From NCBI RefSeq assembly GCF_901000735.1, contig NC_081541.1, positions 31,638,060 to 31,702,059 of the forward strand: a DNA stretch of 64,000 bases, written 5' to 3'. Both the position numbers and the translations under genes were made by a program. The notes beneath the pieces are model-generated. The model was not told the DNA's origin and did no database searches. It was given only the letters and a program-made list of their open reading frames with translations. This document shows positions 42,750-54,354 of this stretch, piece after piece (position 1 is the first letter of the stretch; the number at the start of each line of letters is the position of its first letter). The stretch is from Corylus avellana. Lineage: Eukaryota > Streptophyta > Magnoliopsida > Fagales > Betulaceae.

Positions 42750-45446
42750 ATGGGGCTTGATGATAGGGTTTTCATCCCATATTTGTTCTGCCTTGTGTGG
42801 CGTTTCTTTATTTTCAACCCTAAATTATCATCAGCACAAAGGGTAACATATATTGTTCACATGGACAACTCTTTCATGCCCAAGCCCTTCATTACTCAGC
42901 AAGAATGGTACTTCTCTGTTGTTAATTCCCTTAAGCCTGCAAATCAAACATTATCGGACACTCCAATGGTTTTATACACTTATGATACAGCTCTTCATGG
43001 TTTCAGTGCCCTTTTATCTCCAGATGAATTCAAGGCTTTAAAGAATATATCCGGGTTCATCTCAGCTTATAGTGACAAGATAGTCACACTTGACACAACC
43101 CACAGCCAAGAATTCCTCTCCCTCACTCCCTCTATAGGCCTATGGCCGGCCTCTAGCTACGGCGAAGACGTTATCATTGGCATCATTGACAGCGGTGTGT
43201 GGCCGGAGAGCGAGAGCTTCAAAGGAGATGGAATGGCTACTGGAGTTCCAGGGCGGTGGAAGGGGAGGTGTGAAGGAGGAGAAAATTTTAATTTCTCCAT
43301 GTGTAACTCCAAGCTTATAGGAGCTAGATACTTCAACAAGGGTGCATTAGCCTCACATCCAAGCACTGATGTACATGTTCCATTCATGAATTCTGCTAGA
43401 GATGATTTGGGACATTGAACACAAACTTCCTCCATAGCTGCCGGAAACTTTGTAAGCGGTGCTTCTTTTTTCGGCTACGCAAATGGAACAACCAAAGGTG
43501 TTGCTCCATGTGCTAAGGTTGCCATATACAAAGTCTACTGGGATGTAGGAGGCTATGCCTCTGATGTTCTTGTAGGTATTATTAAATCATCACTTATTCC
43601 AATAGTTTAAGCTAATAAAGAGTAAATTTAATCACTTTAATCGGTTAGTAAACACTGTAAACTGATATATGACTCTCATATAACCAATTGATTCTCACTG
43701 TTATATTATTCCAGTTGTATGGAAGTCATAAATATATGAAAAATTTAATTAACATAGGAGGTGAATGAAGGAGACATATGATTCAAACTCAGAACCTCTG
43801 ATTTGATTTACCATTTATCTCAAAAGCTTAAAGGCTCAACACGTAGAATATTTAATTGAAATAAGATGTGAATGACGGAGACATAGTTCAAACTCATGAC
43901 TATACCATATGTAAAATTATCATTTATCTCAAAAGTTTAAATTGATAAGAATAAATAAATTTAATAATTTAATCAATATTTTAACAGGTATCGACCAGGC
44001 CATTGCTGATGGTGTTGATGTACTTTCCATCTCCATGGGTTTTGATGGAGTGCCAATGTATGAGGATCCTATAGCAATAGCATCATTCGCCGCCATGGAG
44101 AGGGGCGTGTCGGTTTCAACTTCAGCGGGAAATGGAGGTGTCCGGCCGCTCGGTTCATTACATAATGGGATCCCATGGGTTTTGACCGTTGGAGCCGGCA
44201 CCATTGATCGTTCGTTTGCCGGAACTTTGACCCTTGGAAATGGTCAAACCATCATTGGATGGACCATGTTCCCTGCCAGCAATGATCTACAAAATTTCAC
44301 ACTGGTGTACAATAAGACCTCATCAGGATGTAATTCATCAGTGTCAATGGATGAAGCCAAAGCGCATTCTAGCCTCTTCATATGTGATGATATCATGTCT
44401 CCCAACTATCAAATGCAAAATATAATCAGATCAAACATGTGGGGCATATTCATCCATGATTTTCCTCTGTTCAAGGTTTCTGTTCCTGGTGTTGTTATTA
44501 GCTCCAAAGATGCATCAGCTGTAATTAGTTATGCAACAAATGCTTCTAATCCCATTGCCAGCCTAAAGTTTAACCAAACATTTCTACTTTCAGTGCAAGC
44601 ACCAGCTGTGGCATACTCCTCAACAGGCCCTGCATTCAGCTATCAAGGCATCTTGAAGCCTGATATAATAGCACCTGGGTTTCATGTTTTGGCCTCTTGG
44701 GTTCCAAATTTACCAGTTGCTGGAATTGGTCCAAATGATTTCTTATTCAATGGCTACAATATACTGTCTGGGACATCTGCAGCTTGTGCTCATGCAGCTG
44801 GTGTGCTGGTTCTTTTGAGAGCAGCACACCTAGAATGGAGTGATTCTGCTATCAGGTCTGCCATAATAACCACTGCAAATCCTATGGATAATGCTCAGAA
44901 TCCAATAAGAGACTATAGCACTTATTTGCTACACCTGTAGCCATGGGAGCAGGACAAATTGATCCTAATCAAGCACTAGACCCAGGTTTGATTTATGATG
45001 CAACTCCACAGGACTATGTCAACCTTTTATGTGCTATGAATTTAACCAAGAGCCAAATCTTAGCCATTACAAAATCAAGTAGGCACAATTGCTCAAAATC
45101 ATCTTTTGATCTTAATTACCCATCATTTATTGCTTTATACAACAGTACCAATGTGACAATATCAATGGTTCAAAAGAATCAGAGGACTGTGACCAATGTT
45201 GGAAAGGGCTCGACAACTTACACAGCCATGGTGACAGCACCAGAAGGTTCCGCAGTTCAAATCACACCAAAGAGATTGGTCTTTGCAAAGAAATATGAGA
45301 AGAAGTCCTACACAGTTACTATAGAGTATAAAGGGCTAGGAAATCAGCAGGTTTCTTCTGGTGCACTTGTTTGAGTTGAAGAAAATGGAAAGCGTACAGT
45401 TAGAAGTCCCATTGTAGTAGCACCTATGATGCGTTTTGTAATTTAG
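42750..45446 (+). pseudogene. Subtilase A (SBT1-type), broken
   Basis: Secreted subtilisin-like serine protease of the plant SBT1 (SBT1.9-like) group; these act in the apoplast. Exon 1 is 42750-43575 and exon 2 43990-45446. A hydrophobic N-terminus is followed by the I9 prodomain (TYIVHMDNSFMPKPF) and the catalytic Asp147 in IIDSGVWPES. The next codon after catalytic His222 is TGA, so GHGT reads GH-stop. Exon 2 has the Asn segment SAGNGG, the PA-like insert and the Ser motif GTSAACAHAAG. A 7-bp deletion at 44929 and a second TGA at 45373 (Trp in copy B) add to the damage. The catalytic residues are otherwise intact. Substrate and role are unknown. Confidence 0.88.
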
Positions 45447-46017
45447 TGGACGTTTAATGTTAGAAACTACACTTTTATCTTACCATTATTTTACTATGCG
45501 GATGCAGTAGTGTTAATAAGCCCTTGGATTAGGCATCATTGTTAAAAAAAAAAAAAAAAAAAAAAGGTTGATTGGCATTACCACATTATCGATGGAATAA
45601 TGGTAGGACAAAAATATAATTTTTAGCATTACTTTTAGTTGACATGTGTGAAAATTGGTAATGTTATATATTACACTAATATCCCACCCCTATCTAATTG
45701 GATTGATGCGGCCTTTGGATTTTTTTTTTTTAACAAGGATTGATCAAAGGCCTCATGGACACTACAACATTAGCCAAGTGAGATAGGAGTGGAATGGGGT
45801 GCATGTGACATCCTGTAGATTTTATAATTTAAAATAGAATTAAATTACATCTTTATTTATATTAATGCTTTTATTAGTAACATCTATTAAATAACTATAT
45901 GTAAATCCATGAGATTATTTATTGTTGTGCATTTTTTGAGAAATATCCATTAAGATTTTATGTGAGATTTTTTTATTAGATATTTGGTAAATCTCTTAGA
46001 TTATAGGAGGAGATAAT

Positions 46018-46058
<41 letters not shown>

Positions 46059-46180
46059 ATTTTATTTTTTCTCTTTCCCCATTTTAACGTGAGAATTCTT
46101 CCAATAGGATTAAAATTTTATATATATAAATATTCCAAAACCACCTTAGCCCCTAGAAAGGGGCAAAACAGCAATGCTCT
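45447..46180. other. Subtilase A downstream DNA and end of the duplicated unit
   Basis: Up to about 45800 it matches 62191-62615, including GATTGATCAAAGGCCTCATGG; then the two copies diverge, which marks the right end of the duplication. An A run at 45545-45566 stands where copy B has an (AAT)n tract. (TA)n at 46018-46054. No gene is seen. Confidence 0.6.
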
Positions 46181-46294
46181 CATCTCTTTCCTGGACATTT
46201 GGATTTCATGCGTAAGCCATTGTTTAAACTATTGACACCTAGACCAGCCACTTGTACTCACCACATTACACGTTGTTTTTTTTTATCTTCTCTT

Positions 46295-47030
46295 AGTTAC
46301 CTATAAAAGAAAACAGAGCTTCTTCGTCCTCCTCGCACTCTGAAACTTAGACAGAAAGTTAGTTCCTTCAAGTTTTTTTTCTTCTAGTTGGTATGTCCCT
46401 CTTTTCTCTTCTATATATATATATATATATAAACTTATACCATAAGTGTTTTATTTTCTTCTTTTCCTTTCTTTTCTTTTCCTTTCCTTTCCTTTCTTTT
46501 ACATGCTTTTCTCTCGGTCAGAATTCTCACTGTCACTCTGTCTTGTTTCTGTTTTCTTTCTTCTTCCATGACAGCTTTAGCACTGTATTAACTAATCAGC
46601 TTTTCAAGGTAGAAATCGTTTCTCTTACCCGTAATATATTATGTTAATTATTTATTGTCTTCTTGGTGAAATCCCTATGAGCTGGAATTGTGATTTTTGG
46701 GGTTCTAGTATTAATTGGATCTTGGTTATTTAGAAGTTCTCTGTTTGATGAAGTTGTGTTTCTGTTGAGTGTTTCTTTAGTGGGTTATCACAAATTATGA
46801 TTTAGTTTTGTACTTTTTGACTTCACCGTTAGATCTATTTATTTTAAGAATTTTATTGCTACAGTTACTATATTTCATGATCTATGCATAACTGCAATTA
46901 TGAAAAGAGCTCTCAAAATTCATGGCACAGATGAATTTACAGATTATATAAAATGTTATATGTGCATTTATGGTTTTAAATGTTTAACCCGAGACACGAT
47001 TATAGTGACGATCGGTACCGCATAGGGTAG
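46295..47030 (+). promoter_or_regulatory. Possible orphan promoter and 5' leader with intron start
   Basis: A CTATAAAAG box at 46302-46310 is followed, at the expected distance, by a pyrimidine-rich leader (GAGCTTCTTCGTCCTCCTCG) and then a GTATGT (46391) that could begin a leader intron with a TC-rich start. No coding exon follows: the Athila-type element starts at 47031. It may be the 5' end of a gene whose body was displaced by the insertion, or a decayed promoter. The evidence is composition and motif only. Confidence 0.35.
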
Positions 47031-48370
47031 TGATGTGTGCCAAATATTGCATATTTGGACCCCTTAATTTACTTGTGTTAATCCTTTAGCTGTGTCGTTA
47101 TTTAATATTTTGTGTTAGTTTTGTGTTTTTAGTGTTTTGTAGGTCATTGAAGAAAAACTGCAGCTTTAAAGGGAAAAATGCGAAGTTTGGAAGAAAGCAT
47201 ACTTTGAGAAGACCTAGATTGTGTGGTTAAGTCTAACCAAATCCAAGAAAAGGTTAAATCAGATTCAAGTTCAGATTGAATAAGATTTTGGATCGGATTC
47301 AAATTCAGATTCTGTACATGTCTCAGTATTTTGACTGTAACTTTCTTCTCAAATATCGGATTGAAGTGATTCAAACGGCATTGGAAAGCTAAGTCAAAAT
47401 ACTACAATTCGTTGTGAAATAGGATTTTCCTAATTCGTAGAGTTACTATGTCAAAATCGCCCCGCAATTAAGAGACACAAATTTGGACGAATCCTAGTCC
47501 GATTTCAGACTTCTATTTTGACTGGGAGACAGACTTCCGAATTATCTAGGTTTACTTGGGCTTCTAGGACTTCCCAAAGCCTATAAATAGACTTCTTTGC
47601 ATTCAAGAAAAGAGACACAATACCAGAGAGCAAAATTCTTTTGTTTAGTTTTTCTTTAGGTTTAGATTTAGGTTTAGATTTTATTTTTATGTGGAGCTAA
47701 ATTCCCAACTAAGGTTGGGGATGAAGCCTCACCGATGAAGAACAACATCACTTTTATGTAAGTTTTTATTATTCTGATTTTATTGGGTTTTTTTATTTCA
47801 ATTGTTTTACTTTTAATCAATTGTATGGATTGATTTTTGGATATCTCTTGTGATTCAAGGATACATGTGATGATTTGAGATAATTTCATATGATTGATTG
47901 CTTGGCTTTTAACTCATAAAAATTAGATATCCCTTGTGATTTGTTCTACGGATACATCTGGTGTTTCAATTGAATTTGGATTCCCTTTGTGATTTGGTCA
48001 ATGAATGGATACATTGGATGGTTTTGATTAATTCTTTGAAGCATAGTAAAACATATCTATGATTTAATTTGTGAGAACTTCGGAATCATATTGATGAATA
48101 TAAAGTATGTTGTTATGATTTGGTGAGTGTGAATTCTCAAACCTTAGTACCTTTATTCTTAGATTTACTTATTTTATTTAGTTTATGTTTATCTTTTAAT
48201 TTTCAAAACTCAAAAATCAAAACCCTTTTGGAACTAGATTATGATTTAATTAGTTTAGATATAAATTGCTCTTTCAAAAATACAATTCTCTGTGGGATCG
48301 ACCTCGCACTTGCAATCTATTAAACTACAATCGATTCGTGCACTTGCGAGTTAAATAAATTTGCACAACA
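47031..48370 (+). repeat. Athila-type element, 5' LTR
   Basis: A 1340-bp LTR starts TGATGTGTGCCAAATATTGC and ends TTTGCACAACA. The last bases before it are GGTAG, the candidate target-site duplication; its partner is lost in the gap at 52750. It matches the LTR at 51440 with few differences, so the element is fairly young. TATAAATAG at 47582-47590 is a plausible promoter box; the TCCACGAAT/CGTGCACTTGCGAG words at the end are usual in Athila LTRs. Confidence 0.92.
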
Positions 48371-48376
48371 AGTTTT

Positions 48377-48394
48377 TGGCGCCGTTGCCGGGGA
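48377..48394 (+). promoter_or_regulatory. Athila-type primer-binding site
   Basis: TGGCGCCGTTGCCGGGGA starts six bases inside the 5' LTR end. It is complementary to the 3' end of tRNA-Asp, the primer used by Athila/Tat elements. Confidence 0.92.
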
Positions 48395-48794
48395 ATTGTT
48401 TATTTTTTGAAACCAATTTATTTCTAGATCGGTTTTATTCTTCTACTAGTTATAATTAGGATTTTTCTGCAATTTGTTTTATTTGTGTTACTAATACACC
48501 AAAAAAAAAAAAAAAAAAAAAAGATATTTCTTGTTGCTTTTTGTTTTGTTTGGCTTGTTTTACAGTTCTGCCGCAGCACCTTCTGCACATCAGCGCGATC
48601 GAGCGCACTCATAGCAAAAGCAGCAGTTCCGTAGATCTTTGCCAAAAATTTATTTTTGGTCCTTTTTGTGAGTTTTTAAATTTTAGTTTTCATTTTTTTT
48701 TTTATTGTGTTAGCTGTTCTTTTAGTTTATTTTATTTAAAAAAAAAAAAAAAAAATTGGTTAATGTTTTATGTGGGATATCTGGATGCTAAAAA

Positions 48795-50164
48795 GTGAGG
48801 AGAAGCATGAATTTTCATTTTAATGATTTTAATGCCTCTCCTAGTTGTAGGACACCAGCTCTTACCAACTACCCTCAAAATGTTTACCCACCTAAACCAT
48901 GTTCATTTTGTTTCAATCCTTATCATGAGGAGAACAATTGTCCAGATCTGCGAGCTGAGCTCAACGACTTATGGGACAAATTAGACCAAGTCAGAGCAGC
49001 TAGATCTAACTTTTCATATGAACAAATGAACACCGGTTTCTCCAGCCCGAGGTTTGATTCAAATTTCAATTGTTATAACCCGGACTGGAGCAACCAATTT
49101 GATTTCTCAAGATCAGCTCAGGCTACAGGAAATTATGCTCACCAATTTGATGAATTGCATCATTCAGAATATCCACAGTTCGATCATCAAGCTCAACCTC
49201 CTATTTATCAGTCTACCACTCAAGTGCCTGCACCACAGTCATCACTGGAAGACATGATGAAAGCATTCATGCAATCAATGGATAAGAACATACAAGATAT
49301 GAAGAATGCTACCATGAGCAACTCCCAAGCTATACAAGAGCTCAAGAATTCCAACTCCCAAGCTATACAAGAGCTAAAAGGTTTTACCAATCAAGCTGTA
49401 CAGGAGCTGAGGAATTCCAACATGGCTAATGGTAGAGACATACAAGAACTTAAGCAGGCCATGACCAAGATAGAAGGACAGATCGGTCATCTAGTTGCTG
49501 ACTTCAACAGAATAGAGAAGAAGAGCTTCAAAGTCAGCTGATGGCTGAAAGGCACTACATGATGGATGAGGATGATTCCGAAAATTCTTATCATGAGCAT
49601 GCCCAAGTCACCATCACACTTGAGAGTGAGGAAATTGTGGATAACAAAGAGGAGGAAGAGAAAGATGAGCAAGTTGAGCATCTTGAGCAAGTTGAGCACC
49701 ATGAGAATAGTGAGCCCCCAATGGATCCTAATCTGCCCAATGACATGGAAGTGAGTACTGAAGCTCCTGCCTGCATCATTGTACCTCTTGAGACATATCA
49801 AGAGCCCAAAGCTTCATTGCCTAAATGTCTCAAAGAGCCATCTTATATCAAGATACTCAAGGACTTGTGCACACAAGCACACAAATCTAGGAACAACTTT
49901 CCTAAAAAGATCCTTCGAAGCAAGCAAGTCTACATAAGATGGCGAAACATCCTTCCAGAGGGCTATGAAGTTTTGAAGAAGAAAGGGTGGAAAGGATTGG
50001 TTGGACATCCGCATGATAGGGGGAAGCACTGTAAAGTTTTCTCCTCCAGTTTATTTTCTGCACTTCACTCCACAAATTCTTTCTTTCCTTTTTCATTATA
50101 TTGCATTTCTTTTTATTTGTTTTTGTTTCTAACAGCAATTAATCTTTTGTTATTGTTTCTATGA
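48795..50164 (+). pseudogene. Gag-like protein of an Athila-type non-autonomous element
   Basis: Two frames (48795-49541 and 49541-50164) probably derive from one gag-like ORF: the second frame reads back as LQSQLMAERHYMMDEDDSEN across the overlap, a one-base shift. The first contains a zinc-knuckle-like CSFCFNPYHEENNC (CX2CX4HX4C), a Gln/Asn-rich part with repeats of the type SQAIQELKNSN (49315-49440), and a coiled coil. The second is acidic, then has a basic end with RWRNILPEGYEVLKKKGWKG, and finally a hydrophobic tail (49980-50160), which may be read-through. No protease, reverse transcriptase or integrase exists in the element. It matches the class of gag-only (TR-GAG) elements known in plants. 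Confidence 0.75.
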
Positions 50165-51439
50165 AAAAAATATTGCTGTTAGTTTTTATTGACAGGTGTT
50201 TTGGTGTTTAAGTTTGGGGGACGCCCTAGCCTTGTTCACACTCAGATTTCTTTATTTCCGGTAATGTATTTCTATACTACACATTGAAGGCAATGTGTAA
50301 TTCAAGTTTGGGGGTATGGAAAAACACTTTGTCTATTTATTTTTGTTCTTATTTTTTTCTTTTGTAATCTTGTGTTAAAAAAATGTTGTTGTCAAGCTTG
50401 AGTTAAACTGTAACTGTGATTTACATTTCATTAGCTCGCTTAAAGGGTTGAACACATCATTATGTCATTAGGAGTCTGAGTCATTTGACTTATTTTTGGG
50501 TAAAAGAGATTTCACTTGTTTTGAGATAAATTTTTATGAGCACATTAGCATGTTTTCTGTGAGGTATGATGTTTGAGCTTAAGCTTGTTCTCTTTGAGAT
50601 TTGTTGGATGACCTATTGATGAATAACCATTGGCTTGCAAGATATAAAAAGAAAAAAATAAATCAAAAAGAGAAGGAAAAAGAAAAGAAAATGTTAAGTT
50701 TTTCACTGAGTAACCGGACCTTTTGCCTCATTAAGCATTGAGTGTTCGCGTCAAAAGGTGTGAAGTTCAGTGTTGATTTATGATATGGCTAATCTGACTT
50801 CGTAGCCTTTTTGACTTAAGTTAATAAGCCCTTAGGGATGTTCTACATCTAGTGCCCAAAAGCCACCTTGCTTGGGAGTCATTGGCCTAACACTTGTTAC
50901 ATGAGTCAATTAGAAAGCTTAAGGGAGTTAGACATTGCAAAGCCTATAAAAAAATAAAAATAAAATAAAAAATGCATATCTTGCCTTGGTTGTTTCATTT
51001 GTTAGGGATTCTTTCAAATTTTATGGAACTTGTCTTGAGTTTAAGCAGAAAGCTTCATGATTGTATGCTAATTACACTTTACACTTTTTAGAACATATGA
51101 GGTCTCAATTGTCCATTTATGAGTGATTTGATTCTGGATTTCCTTTTGACGGTGATGATGGTGTTTGTCTTTTTAAGTTTGCTCATGAATAAGAACCATG
51201 GTTTATGTGAAACTTCTTTCTTGTTAACAACATAGTGCACAATGTTTGTGGGTATCATTCCTGTTAAGCCCTCACGAGACTTCACTCGTCCACTAGGGAT
51301 GCCTAGGGGTTTAAAAGGCTTGTTGCATATGCTAAATGCAATCGTCTCTCCCACGAAAGAGGATTTATGTTTCTTGCTTTCATTTTATTTTTTTTTTTGT
51401 TTTGCTAAGGGACTAGCAAAAGTTAAGTTTGGGGGTGTT
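50165..51439. other. Non-coding 3' region of the gag-only element
   Basis: No coding region is supported. Several GTTTGGGGG words (50210, 50312, 51428) resemble polypurine-like tracts; the last (AGTTTGGGGGTGTT, 51426-51439) is next to the 3' LTR and probably the polypurine tract. A/G-rich runs are at 50650-50690 and 50945-50975. Confidence 0.7.
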
Positions 51440-52749
51440 TGATGTGTGCCAAATATTGCATATTTGGACCCCTTAATTTACTTGTGTTAATCCTTTAGCT
51501 GTGTCGTTATTTAATATTTTGTGTTAGTTTTGTGTTTTTAGTGTTTTGTAGGTCATTGAAGAAAAACTGCAGCTTTAAAGGGAAAAATGCTAAGTTTGGA
51601 AGAAAGCATACTTTGAGAAGACCTAGATTGTGTGGTTAAGTCTAACCAAATCCAAGAAAAGGTTAAATCAGATTCAAGTTCAGATTGAATAAGATTTTGG
51701 ATCGGATTCAAATTCAGATTCTGTACATGTCTCAGTATTTTGACTGTAACTTTCTTCTCAAATATCGGATTGAAGTGATTCAAACGGCATTGGAAAGCTA
51801 AGTCAAAATACTACAATTCGTTGTGAAATAGGATTTTCCTAATTCGTAGAGTTACTATGTCAAAATCGCCCCGCAATTAAGAGACACAAATTTGGACGAA
51901 TCCTATTCCGATTTCAGACTTCTATTTTGACTGGGAGACAGACTTCCGAATTATCTAGGTTTACTTGGGCTTCTAGGACTTCCCTAAGCCTATAAATAGA
52001 CTTCTTTGCATTCAAGAAAAGATACACAATCCCAGAGAGCAAAATTCTTTTGTTTAGTTTTTTCTTTAGGTTTAGGTTTAGGTTTAGATTTTATTTTTAT
52101 GTGGAGCTAAATTCCCAACTAAGATTGGGGATGAAGCCTCACCGATGAAGAACATCAATACTTTTATGTAAGTTTTTATTATTCTGATTTTATTGGGTTT
52201 TATATTTCAATTGTTTTACTTCTAATCAATTGTATGGAGTGATTCTTGGATATCTCTTGTGATTCAAGGATACATTTGATGATTTGAGATAATTTCATAT
52301 GATTGATTGCTTGGCTTTTAACTCATAAAAATTGGATATCCCATGTGATTTGTTCTACGGATACATTTGGTGTTTCAATTAAATTTGGATTTCTTTTGTG
52401 ATTTGGTCAATGAATGGATACATTGGATGGTTTTGATTAATTCTTTGAAGTATAGTAAAACATATCTATGATTTAATTTGTGAGAACTTCGGATTAATAT
52501 TGATGAACATAAAGTATGTTGTTATGATTTGGTGAGTGTGAATTCCTAAACCTTAGTACCTTTATCCTTAGATTTACTTATTTTATTTAATTTATGTTTA
52601 TCCTTTAATTTTCAAAACTCAAAAATCAAAAACCCTTTTGGAACTAGATTAGGATTTAATTAGTTTAGATATAAATTGCTCTTTCAAAAATACAATTCTC
52701 TGTGGGATCGACCTCGCACTTGCAATCCATAAAACTACAATCGATTCGT
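51440..52749 (+). repeat. Athila-type element, 3' LTR (end in the gap)
   Basis: It matches the 5' LTR from its first base to TCGATTCGT (52741-52749), where the contig ends; about 30 bp remain to be expected in the gap. LTR differences are few (for instance TAGTCC/TATTCC near 51905). Element length is about 5.75 kb. Confidence 0.92.
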
Positions 52750-52849
52750 NNNNNNNNNNNNNNNNNNNNNNNNNNNNNNNNNNNNNNNNNNNNNNNNNNN
52801 NNNNNNNNNNNNNNNNNNNNNNNNNNNNNNNNNNNNNNNNNNNNNNNNN
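52750..52849. other. Assembly gap of 100 N
   Basis: Exactly 100 unknown bases; contains the end of the 3' LTR and the target-site duplication of the Athila-type element. Confidence 0.98.
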
Positions 52850-54354
52850 TATTCTCCAGTCCATAATGGATTGGAGAGGATCCTGTTCCCTAAAAATTGA
52901 AATTTTCTTAAAAATTTCAATGAATTTAGATCCTCATAAAATATGGTATCTACCCGATTGAATTATCTCTTGATGACCACATTTAAGAGGAGATCAAAGA
53001 GAATTAATTTGTAAAGCATTAAAAAATTCATACTCCATTGTAGGTATACTACTTGCATCGAAAGTCATTTTTGTAGTTGGTGGGCTGATGTAAATGAATA
53101 TTTGGGTTTTAGGCTTTAGCAAATACAAAGCATGTGGCAAGCAGGCTGCCTGTAATCTTATCAACTTGTCACCTCGGTCCAGCCAACTTTTAAAGACAAG
53201 TGCCTGAGGCAATGGATCCACGGGACCTAAAGATTTAAAAATTTCTCTTAAAATTAACTTTAATATTTTTATTTTTAAATCACGTCAATTTATTTTTATT
53301 ATTATTCAAATAAAAGAATTATTATAAAATAATTTTTTTTATTTTTTTATACAAAATATTCTTCTTCTTTTTCACATTAATTAAATCTGCTACAGTTTTG
53401 GTCCACTTCTTTTTTCAAATCCTTTGCCAACTATAGGTTGTGTTTGCCAAGAGGCTGGACCAGACCAAGACCTCAATCCCAAAAAAACTTTCTCAAAATT
53501 AACCATAACATTCTTACTTTTTACATCATATCGATTACTTTTTATTACTATTCAAATAAAAAAATACTACAAAACAAAATTTTTACTTTTTTATACAAAA
53601 TATTCTTACTTTTTTCATTCATATCAATTAAATATGATACAATATCATTATACTCCCTTTTTTTGTCATTCCTTTGCCAAACACATCCGTAAAGACTAGT
53701 GGCCAACTTTTCTTTTGGCAGCCGCCTGTGGGTTTTTGGACTATTATTACTACGTCATTGGTGATCCTCTTTGATCACATGCAAACCATAGCCCAAAGCA
53801 AAAGAGACAAAACTAATAACATAACATAATGATAATATAATAGATTATCAATTATAAATCTCGGTCCAACAATTTCAGTGTACCAGCTGCCGCCGCAGCA
53901 AGAGATACAGGAGACACAGAAATTCTGCAATACACTTAAGAATTCTGTCACATATCTCAATATTACGTATGCGCTTCCATAATCAATCAACCTGTGGTTA
54001 TTGGGAGCAGCTACCAGTCGCCAGTCACCGGTCGTCATAGTATGTTTGAGATTCTATTCAAAAAATAATTTTTTATTTGATACAAGTTTTTAGATATTAA
54101 GCTTTCGTCTTCGACGCAAATAAAATGAGTGGTTTATATGGGTCAATAGCTCAAAAGTGAGCAGGATCAAAGACTTACAAGCAATCCCCTGTTCCACTCT
54201 GAGGTCTTATGCACCGACTTGTTCGTAACCTTCCAACCACCTTCCCATCTAGGACACAAATTCATTTCAAAGTGATACTATATATACATATATATTATAT
54301 ATATAGTGTAGATTTAGCAATCATCCCCTTCACCACAGAAACAGGAGCCAAAAT
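52850..54354 (+). promoter_or_regulatory. Upstream region of monooxygenase delta
   Basis: From about 52965 it matches the segment at 841-1641 and, after 54048, the segment at 13975-14232. It contains the shared MITE (53201-53436) and a private MITE (53437-53686). At 54046-54050 the AGT that flanks the MITE/Tat insertion in the other copy occurs once, the empty site. (TA)-rich TATA-like sequence is at 54277-54305, about 50-75 bp before the ATG. Confidence 0.7.
53437..53686. mobile_element. MITE private to the delta upstream region
   Basis: Ends TGTGTTTGCCAAG and, complemented, TGTGTTTGGCAAAGG; AT-rich core of the same family as at 27411-27660. It sits at the right edge of the shared MITE and is missing at the corresponding place near 1300, so it inserted after the duplication, or was lost there. 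Confidence 0.7.

Noticed and set aside
46018..46054. (TA)n as an origin or regulatory site
   Set aside because: A plain dinucleotide microsatellite; similar tracts occur throughout the window.
49980..50164. Transmembrane domain at the end of the gag-like ORF
   Set aside because: The hydrophobic tail is translated from T-rich DNA after the conserved part and is probably read-through, not an envelope-like protein.
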